A DNA stretch of 64,000 bases from positions 62,001 to 126,000 of the forward strand of contig NZ_JACGCJ010000002.1 of NCBI RefSeq assembly GCF_021030645.1, in the 5' to 3' direction. Origin of the DNA: Agrilactobacillus fermenti. GTDB lineage: Bacteria; Bacillota; Bacilli; Lactobacillales; Lactobacillaceae. The position numbers and the translations under genes were made by a program. The notes beneath the pieces were generated by a model. That model had not been told where the DNA came from and searched no databases. It worked only from the letters and a program-made list of their open reading frames with translations. Positions 1 through 9,052 of this stretch are shown one piece after another (positions within the stretch are counted from its first letter, which is position 1; each line of letters starts with the position of its first letter).

Positions 1-155
1 TTTTCTTCTGTAGAAAACAAAGCACTTTTACCAGTATTGGTGGCAACAGCAATATAGACTTTATCAAAAAAAGTCAAAGCCTTTTTAACCGTGGCTAAAT
101 GGCCGTTCGTAAAGGGATCAAAACTACCTGGGAAAAGCCCAATTTTTTCAGTCAT
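1..155 (-). CDS. coaD: Phosphopantetheine adenylyltransferase, N-terminal part (window edge)
   Basis: Transfers AMP from ATP to 4'-phosphopantetheine, the penultimate step of coenzyme A synthesis in the cytoplasm. Only the first 51 codons lie in the window; the C-terminus runs off the left edge. The visible start (MTEKIGLFPGSFDPFTNGH) carries the family's Gly-Ser-Phe-Asp-Pro stretch and the T/HxGH nucleotidyltransferase motif (TNGH). The ATG lies about 15 bases downstream of the rsmD stop, and the rsmD-coaD pair is a standard Firmicutes arrangement, so the two are probably co-transcribed. Identification is firm although the gene is partial. Confidence 0.93.
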   Translation of the reverse strand, partial: MTEKIGLFPGSFDPFTNGHLATVKKALTFFDKVYIAVATNTGKSALFSTEE

Positions 156-170
156 AGCTTACCTCGCAAA

Positions 171-722
171 TTAACTCGTATACTTAAAGATACTCACTTC
201 TGTAATACCATATTGATGTTGTCCAATCAGTGAAAAACCGGTAATTTCGGGATATAGGACCGTAACATCAGTTTCAGCAACAATCAAAGCACCGGGATGT
301 AACAACACTTGCTCATGAAATTGACCCAATAATTTCACGATTTGCTGTTCACGATAAGGTGGATCTAACAAGACTAAATCAAATTTGATTTGGTCTTCAG
401 AAAACTTTACAAGTGCTCTATTAGCAGGTGATTTGATAATATCAAACTTCTCTGGTGCCTTGGTAACTGAAACATTTGCTTCAATTGTTTTGATTGCCGC
501 ATACTGCCGATCCACCAAATACGCTTTAGCAATACCCCGTGATACAGCTTCAATTCCTAAGCCACCTGTCCCTGCATACAAATCCAATGCAGTTCCACCT
601 TCAAAATAGGGGCCAATAATATTGAAGATTGCTTCTTTAACTTTGTCGGTCGTGGGTCGCGTTTTACGACCAGGTACTGGCTTTAATCGGCGCCCACTAT
701 ACTCACCGGCTACGATGCGCAT
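171..722 (-). CDS. rsmD: 16S rRNA (guanine-N2)-methyltransferase RsmD
   Basis: SAM-dependent methylation of G966 in 16S rRNA during 30S assembly. The 183-residue product begins MRIVAGEYSGRRL, followed by the Rossmann SAM-binding loop (LDLYAGTGGLGIEA) and the catalytic DPPY motif typical of N-methyltransferases. The reading frame is open for 24 more codons upstream, but the ATG at 722 has a good GGAG site 8 bases before it and matches the conserved family N-terminus. The start overlaps the 3' end of the ylbG-like gene by 20 bases, which suggests translational coupling. It belongs to the ylbF-ylbG-rsmD-coaD string. Confidence 0.95.
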   Translation of the reverse strand: MRIVAGEYSGRRLKPVPGRKTRPTTDKVKEAIFNIIGPYFEGGTALDLYAGTGGLGIEAVSRGIAKAYLVDRQYAAIKTIEANVSVTKAPEKFDIIKSPANRALVKFSEDQIKFDLVLLDPPYREQQIVKLLGQFHEQVLLHPGALIVAETDVTVLYPEITGFSLIGQHQYGITEVSIFKYTS

Positions 723-1041
723 CGTCGTTGCTCCTTTTTTTATATTTACGGTAATTTTCAACATCTGGAATAGCTTGCTCTGATTGTTCAGCAAGCTGAT
801 CTAATCGCTCGCCAAACTCAGTATTCAATTCACCGCGATGTGAAAGTTCTACTTTTCGTACAAAATTCAATTTTTCAATCATTGTCTTGACCGCATCTGC
901 TTGAATTTGATCTACGTAAAGAACAACGTATTTCATACGCTTTGAGGTGTAATAAATCATACCATAACGGCGCAGCTGTTTGACATGATGTAAATTATAC
1001 AACCAAACAATAACACCAACGCGCGGTTTAATTTGAAACAT
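703..1041 (-). CDS. ylbG: YlbG-like protein (DUF2129 family)
   Basis: Small cytoplasmic protein of about 112 residues, recognised by the tyrosine-rich core VIVWLYNLHHVKQLRRYG followed by YYTSKRMKYVVLYVD, and by its fixed place between ylbF and rsmD. The molecular function of the family is not established. The frame opens at a GTG at 1050, but the AAAGG site lies 6-9 bases before the ATG at 1041, so the ATG is preferred. The last 20 bases overlap the start of rsmD. The tail (KYKKRSNDDAHRSR) is basic and longer than in the Bacillus homologue as I recall it. Confidence 0.85.
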   Translation of the reverse strand: MFQIKPRVGVIVWLYNLHHVKQLRRYGMIYYTSKRMKYVVLYVDQIQADAVKTMIEKLNFVRKVELSHRGELNTEFGERLDQLAEQSEQAIPDVENYRKYKKRSNDDAHRSR

Positions 1042-1046
1042 GTGCT

Positions 1047-1478
1047 TCACCTTTCTAACTTGTTGTGCGGTCGCCGTTTAGTCTCAAAAAAGGGATTTTG
1101 AGTCGCTACTTTGATATCTTTAGAAACACTATTTGCCATGACAACAGCAATCGTATCAATGACTGTTTCTAATTCACGCTGGGCCAATTTGTAAGCAGCC
1201 ACTTGTTGATTTAGATCCATCGCACGCTTAGCGGCTAAAGTTGTTTGTTTTAATGTCATTACTTCAGGACGATAAGCGCCATAAGGTTCTACCTGACTTA
1301 AACGTTGCTGTAGGCTATGAAACTTATCAATGAGCACCTGTGCTTGTAAATCATGTTGTAACGCTGCAAGCTTTTGCTGGTAGTGCGTTACATATTTGGA
1401 TTGAGCTAATTTTTCTACTAAATGATCAATACTGTCTTCTACAGCAGCCATATGTTCATCATAAATCAACCCGATCAT
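1047..1478 (-). CDS. ylbF: YlbF family regulator
   Basis: 143-residue, mostly helical protein of the YlbF/YmcA family. In Bacillus subtilis YlbF forms a complex with YmcA and YaaT that affects RNase Y-dependent mRNA maturation and developmental decisions; that role is family knowledge, not visible here. The sequence shows the Gln/Leu-rich helices of the family (YQQKLAALQHDLQAQVLI and a second coiled stretch near residues 75-110). It begins 12 bases after the pyc stop codon and ends just before ylbG, so it is probably the second gene of a pyc-ylbF-ylbG-rsmD-coaD transcript. The first ATG is accepted; an in-frame ATG nine codons later is an alternative. Confidence 0.8.
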   Translation of the reverse strand: MIGLIYDEHMAAVEDSIDHLVEKLAQSKYVTHYQQKLAALQHDLQAQVLIDKFHSLQQRLSQVEPYGAYRPEVMTLKQTTLAAKRAMDLNQQVAAYKLAQRELETVIDTIAVVMANSVSKDIKVATQNPFFETKRRPHNKLER

Positions 1479-1490
1479 CCCTTGATAGTC

Positions 1491-4400
1491 CTATTTTTTA
1501 GCCTCTTGTGGCGTCATTTCCATCAATAAATCATTCGTATCTACACGCTGTCCTGGTTTAACATAAATATGCTGAACCAAGCCATTATATGGTGCAGGGA
1601 TCGAGGTTTCCATTTTCATTGCTTCAGTAACTAATAATGGTTCCCCTTTCTTCACAAACTGTCCCTTCTTAACTAGAACTTTGGCAATTGTCCCAGTCAT
1701 CATAGCACCAATCTGATCATTATTCGTCGGTTCAACTTTTTGGTTGCCGACAACACCGTGACTGACAGACTTATCTTGAACACTGATCTGCAACCTCTGC
1801 CCATTCAAAGTAAAGTAAATGGTCCGCATGCCTTCAACATCAGGTTCACCGATCTCTTCTAAATTCACGATAGCTTCTTTGCCCGAACCATAATTAATAT
1901 GAATGGTTTCACCGAGACGCATCCCTTCAAAGAAAGTTGGTGTATCTAAATGTGTCACACCACCATATTTTTCATGATCTTTAATATAGTCCATGAACAC
2001 CTTAGGATAAAGTAGATAACTCACAATTTCTTCATCCGATGGTTCTCGCTTCATTTTTTCCGTTAATTCACTTTTAACAGCCGTAAAATCAACAGGCGCC
2101 ACCAAACTACCTGGTCGAACTGTAATTGGTTTGCGATCTTTTAATATGATTGCTTGTAATTTTTTGGGAAAACCGCCAACCGGTTGCCCCAAATCACCAG
2201 CAAAGAAATTAATAACGGACTCAGGGAAATCAATATCACGGCCCTTTTCAAGTACGTCTTGTGGGGTTAGATTATTCTGCAGCATGAACAAAGCCATATC
2301 GCCAACAACTTTGGAAGATGGCGTAACTTTAATAATGTCACCAAACAATTGGTTGACTTTGGCGTACATGACCTTAACTTCATCAAAGCGATCACCTAGA
2401 CCAACGCCCTTAGCTTGTTGATACAAATTCGTATATTGACCGCCAGGCATCTCGGTTAAATAAACGTCTGTTTGCGGGCTGGTCACACTCGTTGAAAAAG
2501 CAACATAGGCCTGGCGTAAGTTTTGAAAATATTCATTAACTTTTTCAACTGACTGCATTTCCAAGTCAGGCTGGCGTGCGCTATCTCCAAGTGCATAGTA
2601 TAGACTACTCATACTTGGCTGTGAGGTTGCCCCAGACATAGCACTTTGCGCAACATCAACGACGTCTACCCCTGCTTCAACAGCTTTTACATAAGTATAA
2701 ATACCATTACCGGCCGTATCATGTGTGTGTAGATGGATCGGAATAGAAACGGTCTCTTTTAACATTGAAATCAATTCATAAGCCGCCTGTGGTTTTAATA
2801 AACCAGCCATATCTTTAATCGCTAAAATGTTAGCACCGGCAGCTTCAATGTCTTTAGCCAGCTGTTTATAATAATTTAAATCATATTTGTGTAAGCTGGA
2901 ATCTGAAACATCGCCGGTATAACACATGGCAACTTCAGCAATCTTATTGTTTTGCCGAACTGCATCAATACTTTTTTCCATTTGTGGCAGCCAATTTTGA
3001 CTATCAAAAATACGAAAAACATCCATGCCCTCTTGAGCAGCTAAATCAATGAACTTTTTAATCAAGTTATCGGGGTAATTTTTATAACCTACCGCATTAC
3101 TGCCACGGAACAGCATTTGCAACAATGTGCCAGGTAATAACTGCCGCAGCCGCCGCAGCCTTTCCCAAGGATCTTCATGGAGAAAGCGATAACTGACATC
3201 AAATGTCGCGCCGCCCCACATTTCATAGGAAAAAAGATCTGGTAATGCTCGGCCCATTTGTCCGGCCATCCGAACCATATCATGCGTTCGCATCCGCGTG
3301 GCAAATAAACTTTGATGTGCATCTCTTAAGGTTGTATCGGTTAATAAGACTTTGGGTTGCGCCAATAACCATTTTGAAACCGCTTCTGGGCCTTGGTCAT
3401 CCAAAATCTGCTTGGCCGTTATTTGTGTTGGATCTGGATAAGCAGGCATGACAGGTAAGTCAACTAAACTAGCTGATTTTTCCTTCTTACGTGGCAAATC
3501 TGCATAACCATTGATCGTAATGTCACCAACGTATTGCATTAACGCTAAAGATGGATCTTTGTGTGCTTTGATCTTTAATAATTCAGGATGGTCGCCGATG
3601 AACGTTGTTAATGCCTGACCAGAAATGAAAACAGGATTCACAATAACATTTTGCATAAATGGAATGTTGGTTTTGACACCTTGAATATCAAATTCGCTTA
3701 AAACGCGACTCATCTTGTGACAAGCTTGTTCAAAACTCAAAGCATGAACACTAGCTTTAACCAGTAGAGAATCAAAGTAAGGTGTCACTACTGCGCCAGT
3801 ATAGGCATTGCCAACATCTAGCCGAACCCCATTACCACCGGGAGAACGATAAGTATCTAAAGTTCCGGTATCTGGGAAGAAATTATTACTTGGATCTTCT
3901 GTAGTTACCCGACATTGAATCGCAGCACCGTCAAAATGCAATTCATCTTGTGTTGGTAATCCCAAGTCCTTGTGAATGTCAGCACCAGCAGCAATTCTTA
4001 ACTGGGCCCCAACAATATCCACACCGGTAATTAATTCAGTAATCGTATGTTCCACTTGAATACGAGGATTCACTTCAATAAAGTAAAAATGGCCGTCTTC
4101 CATCAAGAATTCTACTGTGCCGGCATTACTATAGCCCACGTGTTGCATTAATTTCACAGCTGCCCCACAGACAGTTTCCCGCTGTTCAGGCGTTAACATC
4201 ACACACGGAGCAACTTCAACAACCTTTTGGTTTCGACGCTGCACAGAACAATCCCGTTCGAAAAGATGCATCACATGACCGTGTTCATCAGCAAGAATTT
4301 GGACTTCCACATGCTTGGCATGGGCAATGAATCGCTCAACATAGAGCTCATCTTCACCGAAGGCCTGTTTTGCCTCGCCTTTGGCACGTTCATAAGCATC

Positions 4401-4934
4401 TGGTAATTCTTCCGGTGTATCAACCACACGCATACCACGGCCGCCACCGCCTAAAGCGGCTTTGATCATAATTGGAAAGCCGTATTTCTGACCAAAAGCT
4501 TGCACCTCTGCTAAAGATTCAACCGGGTGATCTGTACCAGGAATCGGTTGAATACCTGCAGCCTTCGCAGCGGCCTTTGCCTTAATTTTGTCACCAAATA
4601 TATGTAAAAGTTCTGTTTTCGGACCTATAAAAGTTAAGCCAGCTGCCCGAACACGCCTTGCAAATTCTTCATTTTCAGATAAAAACCCATAACCGGGATG
4701 GACAGCGTCAGCGCCACTTTTTTGCGCCACACGAATGATACTGTCAATATCTAAGTATGCATCGGTTGGCTTTTTACCAGCCCCTACTAAATAAGCCTCT
4801 TGTGCTTTGAACCGATGAATAGATAGTTCGTCTTCTTTGGCATAGATACCTACCGTTTTTAGACCCAATTCTTCACAAGCACGAAAAATTCGAGTTGCAA
4901 TTTCGCCTCTATTTGCAACTAATACTTTATGCAT
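1491..4934 (-). CDS. pyc: Pyruvate carboxylase
   Basis: Biotin enzyme that carboxylates pyruvate to oxaloacetate with ATP and bicarbonate, replenishing C4 acids for aspartate synthesis. The 1147-residue chain has the full single-polypeptide order. An N-terminal biotin carboxylase/ATP-grasp unit starts MHKVLVANRGEIATR (residues 1-450) and carries the GGGGRGMR glycine loop. The carboxyltransferase domain begins near LLTDTTLRDAHQSLFATR (about residue 540). The C-terminal biotinyl domain has its target lysine in EAMKMET (Lys1107). The frame is open 14 codons further upstream, but the ATG at 4934 has an AAAGGAG site and the family N-terminus. It follows ftsW by 92 bases, with a TATAAT in between. 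Confidence 0.98.
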   Translation of the reverse strand: MHKVLVANRGEIATRIFRACEELGLKTVGIYAKEDELSIHRFKAQEAYLVGAGKKPTDAYLDIDSIIRVAQKSGADAVHPGYGFLSENEEFARRVRAAGLTFIGPKTELLHIFGDKIKAKAAAKAAGIQPIPGTDHPVESLAEVQAFGQKYGFPIMIKAALGGGGRGMRVVDTPEELPDAYERAKGEAKQAFGEDELYVERFIAHAKHVEVQILADEHGHVMHLFERDCSVQRRNQKVVEVAPCVMLTPEQRETVCGAAVKLMQHVGYSNAGTVEFLMEDGHFYFIEVNPRIQVEHTITELITGVDIVGAQLRIAAGADIHKDLGLPTQDELHFDGAAIQCRVTTEDPSNNFFPDTGTLDTYRSPGGNGVRLDVGNAYTGAVVTPYFDSLLVKASVHALSFEQACHKMSRVLSEFDIQGVKTNIPFMQNVIVNPVFISGQALTTFIGDHPELLKIKAHKDPSLALMQYVGDITINGYADLPRKKEKSASLVDLPVMPAYPDPTQITAKQILDDQGPEAVSKWLLAQPKVLLTDTTLRDAHQSLFATRMRTHDMVRMAGQMGRALPDLFSYEMWGGATFDVSYRFLHEDPWERLRRLRQLLPGTLLQMLFRGSNAVGYKNYPDNLIKKFIDLAAQEGMDVFRIFDSQNWLPQMEKSIDAVRQNNKIAEVAMCYTGDVSDSSLHKYDLNYYKQLAKDIEAAGANILAIKDMAGLLKPQAAYELISMLKETVSIPIHLHTHDTAGNGIYTYVKAVEAGVDVVDVAQSAMSGATSQPSMSSLYYALGDSARQPDLEMQSVEKVNEYFQNLRQAYVAFSTSVTSPQTDVYLTEMPGGQYTNLYQQAKGVGLGDRFDEVKVMYAKVNQLFGDIIKVTPSSKVVGDMALFMLQNNLTPQDVLEKGRDIDFPESVINFFAGDLGQPVGGFPKKLQAIILKDRKPITVRPGSLVAPVDFTAVKSELTEKMKREPSDEEIVSYLLYPKVFMDYIKDHEKYGGVTHLDTPTFFEGMRLGETIHINYGSGKEAIVNLEEIGEPDVEGMRTIYFTLNGQRLQISVQDKSVSHGVVGNQKVEPTNNDQIGAMMTGTIAKVLVKKGQFVKKGEPLLVTEAMKMETSIPAPYNGLVQHIYVKPGQRVDTNDLLMEMTPQEAKK

Positions 4935-4956
4935 GAACGTGCGCTCCTTTGCTTTT

Positions 4957-4962
4957 ATTATA
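4957..4962 (-). promoter_or_regulatory. Possible -10 box for pyc
   Basis: A perfect TATAAT on the minus strand lies about 23 bases before the pyc ATG in the ftsW-pyc gap. I see no good -35 hexamer at 16-18 bases, so this may be a weak or activator-dependent promoter, or chance in an AT-rich gap. Confidence 0.35.
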
Positions 4963-5026
4963 ATAAGCTTAAACAATGATTATAAAATTAGCAATCATCT
5001 TTTTGATTTAATATTAGAATTCAACC

Positions 5027-6217
5027 TCAATGTTGTGCTTTTTTGCTTCGTGCTGCCCGCTCACGTTTTTCAGTACTGCTAATATTTAACACCAATCCAA
5101 TAGCAATGGACAGCGTTACAATACTAGAACCCCCATAGCTAATGAATGGCAATGTTACCCCGGTGATTGGCAAGAAACCGATCACACCAGCAATATTAAA
5201 AGAAGCTTGAACAAACATCATAGCTGCGACACCATAACAAATCAGCGTTCGATAGGTAGAATGCGCTCGAATCCCGACATAAATGATGCGCCCAATTAAG
5301 AAAAATAATAAACCCAAAATGACGGCAACGCCAATAACTCCTAATTCTTCTGCGATAACTGACAAAATAAAATCAGTATAGGGTACGGGCAGATAGCCCT
5401 TTTTTTGAATGCTATTGCCTAACCCACGGCCCAACCAACCACCATTATTGATGGCAAAATATGAATTAACTAACTGGCTGCCACCCGCACGTTCACGCTG
5501 AAAGGGATAAAGAAATGATAAAATACGTTGATACTGGTAACTATGTTCTAAAAATGGTAATGGAAATTTCTTAAGTAGATTGATACCTAAAGGTATAAAA
5601 GCGCCTAAAAGCGTGACAAATGATAAGCCCCAGCCAATTGGAATTCCTGCCGAAAAAATCATAATTGCAGCGATAAATGCCAGGATCGAGGCACCACCAG
5701 TATCTGGCTGGATCAAAACCAAGCCAGTAATCACGCCAGCTAAAATGATGGGCCCAAATAAATTATGCCAAATCTGGCCATGAGATAATTTGGGGCCGCG
5801 CTTATTGAAGATAAATGCAAAGTATAAAATAATTGTTAACTTGGCAATTTCTGTTGGCTGAATATTGATCGGGCCTAAATTGATCCAGGCAACGGCACCG
5901 TTGACGGCTGCCGCTGGATGCACAATCGAAAGTACCACCAAATAAACCAGCAATATTAAAGTCATGATCAACAATCCTTTGATCAATCGATCAGACCGCC
6001 AAATATCAATTTTCGATAGAAACACAATCGTGGTAATCACCAAAGCAACAATTACCCAAAAAAATTGCCGTTTTAAGTATATCGTTGGATCAGCACCGGC
6101 AACGGCCAACATATCGGAACTAGCTGAATAAATCATCACAACGCCAGCGCCAATCAACAACAGGAATGGTACCAATATATAATAATCTAAATATGAAAAC
6201 TTCTTGTGAATCTGCAC
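5027..6217 (-). CDS. ftsW: SEDS-family peptidoglycan glycosyltransferase FtsW
   Basis: Polytopic membrane protein that polymerises septal lipid II together with a class B PBP (PbpB further right in this window). The sequence shows about ten hydrophobic segments, the SEDS start (YILVPFLLLIGAGVVMIYSAS), the IAKLTIILYFA loop, and the C-terminal signature region ITGVTLPFISYGGSS. The frame is open from 6295, but the upstream part would overlap ylaN. A GTG at 6217, 7 bases past the ylaN stop and behind AGAAGGG, gives about 396 residues beginning just before the first membrane segment, as is usual. RodA is the alternative SEDS identity; the ylaN-ftsW-pyc context favours FtsW. Confidence 0.88.
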   Translation of the reverse strand: MQIHKKFSYLDYYILVPFLLLIGAGVVMIYSASSDMLAVAGADPTIYLKRQFFWVIVALVITTIVFLSKIDIWRSDRLIKGLLIMTLILLVYLVVLSIVHPAAAVNGAVAWINLGPINIQPTEIAKLTIILYFAFIFNKRGPKLSHGQIWHNLFGPIILAGVITGLVLIQPDTGGASILAFIAAIMIFSAGIPIGWGLSFVTLLGAFIPLGINLLKKFPLPFLEHSYQYQRILSFLYPFQRERAGGSQLVNSYFAINNGGWLGRGLGNSIQKKGYLPVPYTDFILSVIAEELGVIGVAVILGLLFFLIGRIIYVGIRAHSTYRTLICYGVAAMMFVQASFNIAGVIGFLPITGVTLPFISYGGSSIVTLSIAIGLVLNISSTEKRERAARSKKAQH

Positions 6218-6224
6218 GTACGAC

Positions 6225-6512
6225 TCAGCCCTTCTGTTGCGTTTGTTTCTTAGTAATTTCTTGATAAAAAGCTTCAATTTCAAGACTGAGGTCATTAATC
6301 AACATTAACGCCGTTTCTTTTGAAATTAAATCACATCGTTTAGCAAAATCAACTTCCCTTGAAAAGACTAACATCTGTGTATCCATAATTTCTTCAACAA
6401 TGGGGCACTGCATCAAACAAAGTTCATCGAATTGTCCAAACAATTCTTGTCGAATTTTTTTAGCATCTGTTTTTAAAACAGTGAGTGCCTTATTGGATTT
6501 AGTTTTTTCCAT
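6225..6512 (-). CDS. ylaN: UPF0358 family protein YlaN
   Basis: 95-residue acidic helical protein matching the YlaN family: internal signature CPIVEEIMDTQMLVFSREVDFA followed by LISKETALMLINDLSLEIE (family consensus Cys-Pro ... DTQM ... SREV.FA). In Bacillus and Staphylococcus, recent work links YlaN to Fe(II) sensing and relief of Fur repression; whether that applies here is inference. Start ATG at 6512 with a strong GGAGGT site. It sits directly upstream of ftsW as in Bacillus and probably shares its transcript, preceded by an extended -10 promoter. Confidence 0.88.
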   Translation of the reverse strand: MEKTKSNKALTVLKTDAKKIRQELFGQFDELCLMQCPIVEEIMDTQMLVFSREVDFAKRCDLISKETALMLINDLSLEIEAFYQEITKKQTQQKG

Positions 6513-6577
6513 GAGTGACCTCCAAAAAGTCTAACTTTTGTGGTGAAATTACTGAACTATTTAATTCAACAACCAAC

Positions 6578-6586
6578 ATTATATCA
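6578..6586 (-). promoter_or_regulatory. Extended -10 promoter for ylaN-ftsW
   Basis: On the minus strand the string TGATATAAT is an extended -10 element (TGnTATAAT) about 65 bases before the ylaN start. No clear -35 box is needed or seen. It is the only strong promoter-like motif between the preceding terminator and ylaN. Confidence 0.6.
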
Positions 6587-6618
6587 TTTCACATCTAACA
6601 ATGCGGCTTTGATGATAT

Positions 6619-6664
6619 AAAAAAGAAGGCCTTCTGCTAAAAGGGCACACAATCATTCTCCTTT
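6619..6664 (-). terminator. Probable terminator after the flavoprotein gene
   Basis: Downstream of the stop at 6685 the minus strand contains a short stem (AAAAGG/CCTTTT) and then a 12-base palindrome AGAAGGCCTTCT followed directly by a run of T. The palindrome has no proper loop, so the exact fold is uncertain, but the GC-rich dyad plus T-tract fits Rho-independent termination. Confidence 0.45.
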
Positions 6665-6684
6665 TGCATCGGCACTTCCTATTG

Positions 6685-8019
6685 TTAAGACAAAATGTAC
6701 TGCAAATCACTTTGATCAGACGGATAAGCATAAATCGTCCGCTGAATATCTTCCAGAGTAAGTTGTTGATTTAAAATTGTCGTCAAAGCATTGAGCATAC
6801 TCTCAGCTTGAGTAGCTAAAACGCAAAATCCAACGTATTTTTTAGTATTGCTCTCTTGGATCGTGATCACATGGGCATCAGGATCTTTAACTCGATTATA
6901 AGTATACCATTGTGTCATATCCAAATCATTAATGGTATAGCTATCATTATCAACAGCATCTTGATATCGAATACCAACTTGGCCCAATTCACTATTGGCA
7001 AAAACAATATTGGGAATTACTGGATACTGAATTGATGTTTTAGTTTGACCGAGTAAGTAGTCAGCTACATAATTACCCTCAAAGCTGGCCACTGGGGTTA
7101 ACTTAGGTTGTGTTTTAACAACCACATCGCCAATTGCATAGATATTAGCAACATCAGTTTGTAAATAGTTATTTACTTGAATCCCTTTACCATCGGCTTT
7201 AACAACTGTAGGTAGTCGCAACGCCTCGATATTGGCTTCACGGCCAGTAGCGGCAACCACATAGTCCGCCTCAAAATTACCTCGATTTGTTTGTACTTGA
7301 TAAGACTTTTGATCTTTGTCTGTGGTCAATTGAGTAACACTGGTATCTAACTGAAAATGAACCCCTTTTGCTTGTAATTGTTTGACTAAACGGCTAACTA
7401 ATGGTTTTGGAAAAGCTTTTAGTACGCGCTGATTATGTTGTACGATCGTCACTTGGCTGCCAGCTTCAATCGCGATATTTGCCAGCTCAATCGCAACAAA
7501 TCCAGCCCCAATAAAAACAATTTTTTTAGGTAATTGATCAAGGTCTAAAAAATCAGTACTTGTCTTGAAATATGTTTTTCCAGGAATATCAGGAATTGTC
7601 GGTTTTCGTCCTGTGGCGATAATTGCTTGTTCTGTGGTAACAGTTTTATCATTGATTTGTAAATGATGCGCATCGATAAATTGTGCTGTACCTTGAACAT
7701 AGTCAATTCCAGCTGACTTCAATCCAGCTTTAGTACCTGCAGGTATTGCCTGAGTATATTGCCGTTTAAAAGCCATTAGCTCTGTCCAATCAATTTCAGG
7801 CGTATTTTTCAAACCGAAGCCTGATAATTGCTGGCTCCATTGTTTTGCCTCAACTGCAGAATAAAGCATCTTTTTCGGATCACACCCTCGGTTAGGACAT
7901 GTCCCACCAAACAAATCATTTTCAACAACCAGCACTTTTTTTTCAGGATGCAACCGATAAGCGGCCGCTAGCCCACCCGGACCAGCACCGATAATAATAA
8001 CATCGTAACTTTTCTCCAA
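6685..8019 (-). CDS. FAD/NAD(P)-dependent disulfide oxidoreductase-like protein
   Basis: 444-residue flavoprotein of the glutathione reductase/lipoamide dehydrogenase superfamily. Visible are the FAD-binding GAGPGG loop (residues 11-16), the redox disulfide in GGTCPNRGCDPKK (Cys41, Cys46), the NAD(P) Rossmann GAGFVAIELA and the second FAD motif YAIGDV. The C-terminus lacks the usual HPT...E dyad of true glutathione reductases: at that position it reads IYAYPSDQSDLQ, so the catalytic base is missing or replaced. Start is TTG at 8019 behind GGAGG. It follows the osmolyte ABC ATPase by 13 bases, presumably in one operon. The substrate is unknown; the glutathione reductase label would be unsafe. 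Confidence 0.82.
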   Translation of the reverse strand: MEKSYDVIIIGAGPGGLAAAYRLHPEKKVLVVENDLFGGTCPNRGCDPKKMLYSAVEAKQWSQQLSGFGLKNTPEIDWTELMAFKRQYTQAIPAGTKAGLKSAGIDYVQGTAQFIDAHHLQINDKTVTTEQAIIATGRKPTIPDIPGKTYFKTSTDFLDLDQLPKKIVFIGAGFVAIELANIAIEAGSQVTIVQHNQRVLKAFPKPLVSRLVKQLQAKGVHFQLDTSVTQLTTDKDQKSYQVQTNRGNFEADYVVAATGREANIEALRLPTVVKADGKGIQVNNYLQTDVANIYAIGDVVVKTQPKLTPVASFEGNYVADYLLGQTKTSIQYPVIPNIVFANSELGQVGIRYQDAVDNDSYTINDLDMTQWYTYNRVKDPDAHVITIQESNTKKYVGFCVLATQAESMLNALTTILNQQLTLEDIQRTIYAYPSDQSDLQYILS

Positions 8020-8032
8020 TGAAATGGCCTCC

Positions 8033-9049
8033 TTAATATTGATGTACTATAAAATTCAAAATATCTAGTGTGGACACTTTAGCGTAATTGTGCGTTTGCT
8101 TTATAAAAACATAAATTACGGTAATCTGATGTTGTGTCATCCACTCAATGACCCGATTCAAATTTTCGTGTGGTGTGAATTTTACTGACTTTTCCGGTAA
8201 CGTAGCTGTATATTCTATATGGTCATTATCAGCAATCACGTCATTTAATTCATATTGCAAGGGCGTCAAAACATCCTTTGCCTTAAAAAAACTAGCCACA
8301 AAATCATTGACTGGATCAGTCGCCAAAGTTACTGGTTTAGCAGTTTGCAAAAGCTCCCCCTCATGCATGACGCCAATTCGATCACCAAGTTTCATGGCTT
8401 CCTTCATATCATGGGTCACAAAAATAATGGTTGTTTTTAACTCATGGTGCAAATCTAAAATTAAATCTTGGAGTTGTGTTCTCGATAAGGGATCTAAAGC
8501 ACTAAAGGGCTCATCCATCAACATAATTGGCGGCTTTGAAGCTAACGCACGTACAATACCGACTCGTTGAGCTTCACCGCCAGATAGCTCCGCTGGCATA
8601 CGTTTTAAATAAATATCCGGTGCTAATTGCACGCGCTTTAATAATTCGCGGCTATAGCTTGTAATTTCTGACTTGGATATTCCCTTCATTTCAGGAATTA
8701 GCGCAATATTTTCAGCCACAGTTAGATTCGGAAAAAGCGCAATTTTCTGCAACACATAGCCCATATGCCAACGTAATTGATTAATCGGGTATGCTGTCAC
8801 ATTTTTCCCTAAAAACTTGATGTTGCCTGCCGTTGGCTCATACAACCGATTGACCATTTTCAAAGTGGTTGTTTTACCACTACCAGAAGGTCCAACTAAT
8901 ACGAAAAATTCACCGTTTTGAATCTGCAAATTAAAATCGCGAACAGCTACCATTTGCCGAAATTTCTTTTCCACGTGTTTAAATTCAATCAATGGCTGGT
9001 CATGTACATTAGCCAAACGGTCTTCTAAATTAACTAAATTACTGTCCAT
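8033..9049 (-). CDS. Glycine betaine/choline-type ABC transporter ATPase
   Basis: 338-residue ATP-binding subunit of a compatible-solute importer (OpuA/OpuB/OpuC/ProV class). Walker A GPSGSGKTT, the Q-loop YVLQKIALFPNLTV (typical of osmolyte ATPases), signature LSGGEAQRVGIVRAL, Walker B IMLMDEPFSALDPL and the switch histidine VTHDM are all present. After about residue 240 comes a short regulatory tail, smaller than a tandem-CBS unit. Its start overlaps the ribosome-binding region formed by the permease stop (GGAGTAG), so the two genes are tightly coupled. Which solute is carried (betaine, carnitine, choline) cannot be told from sequence. Confidence 0.9.
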   Translation of the reverse strand: MDSNLVNLEDRLANVHDQPLIEFKHVEKKFRQMVAVRDFNLQIQNGEFFVLVGPSGSGKTTTLKMVNRLYEPTAGNIKFLGKNVTAYPINQLRWHMGYVLQKIALFPNLTVAENIALIPEMKGISKSEITSYSRELLKRVQLAPDIYLKRMPAELSGGEAQRVGIVRALASKPPIMLMDEPFSALDPLSRTQLQDLILDLHHELKTTIIFVTHDMKEAMKLGDRIGVMHEGELLQTAKPVTLATDPVNDFVASFFKAKDVLTPLQYELNDVIADNDHIEYTATLPEKSVKFTPHENLNRVIEWMTQHQITVIYVFIKQTHNYAKVSTLDILNFIVHQY

Positions 9050-9052
9050 AAC

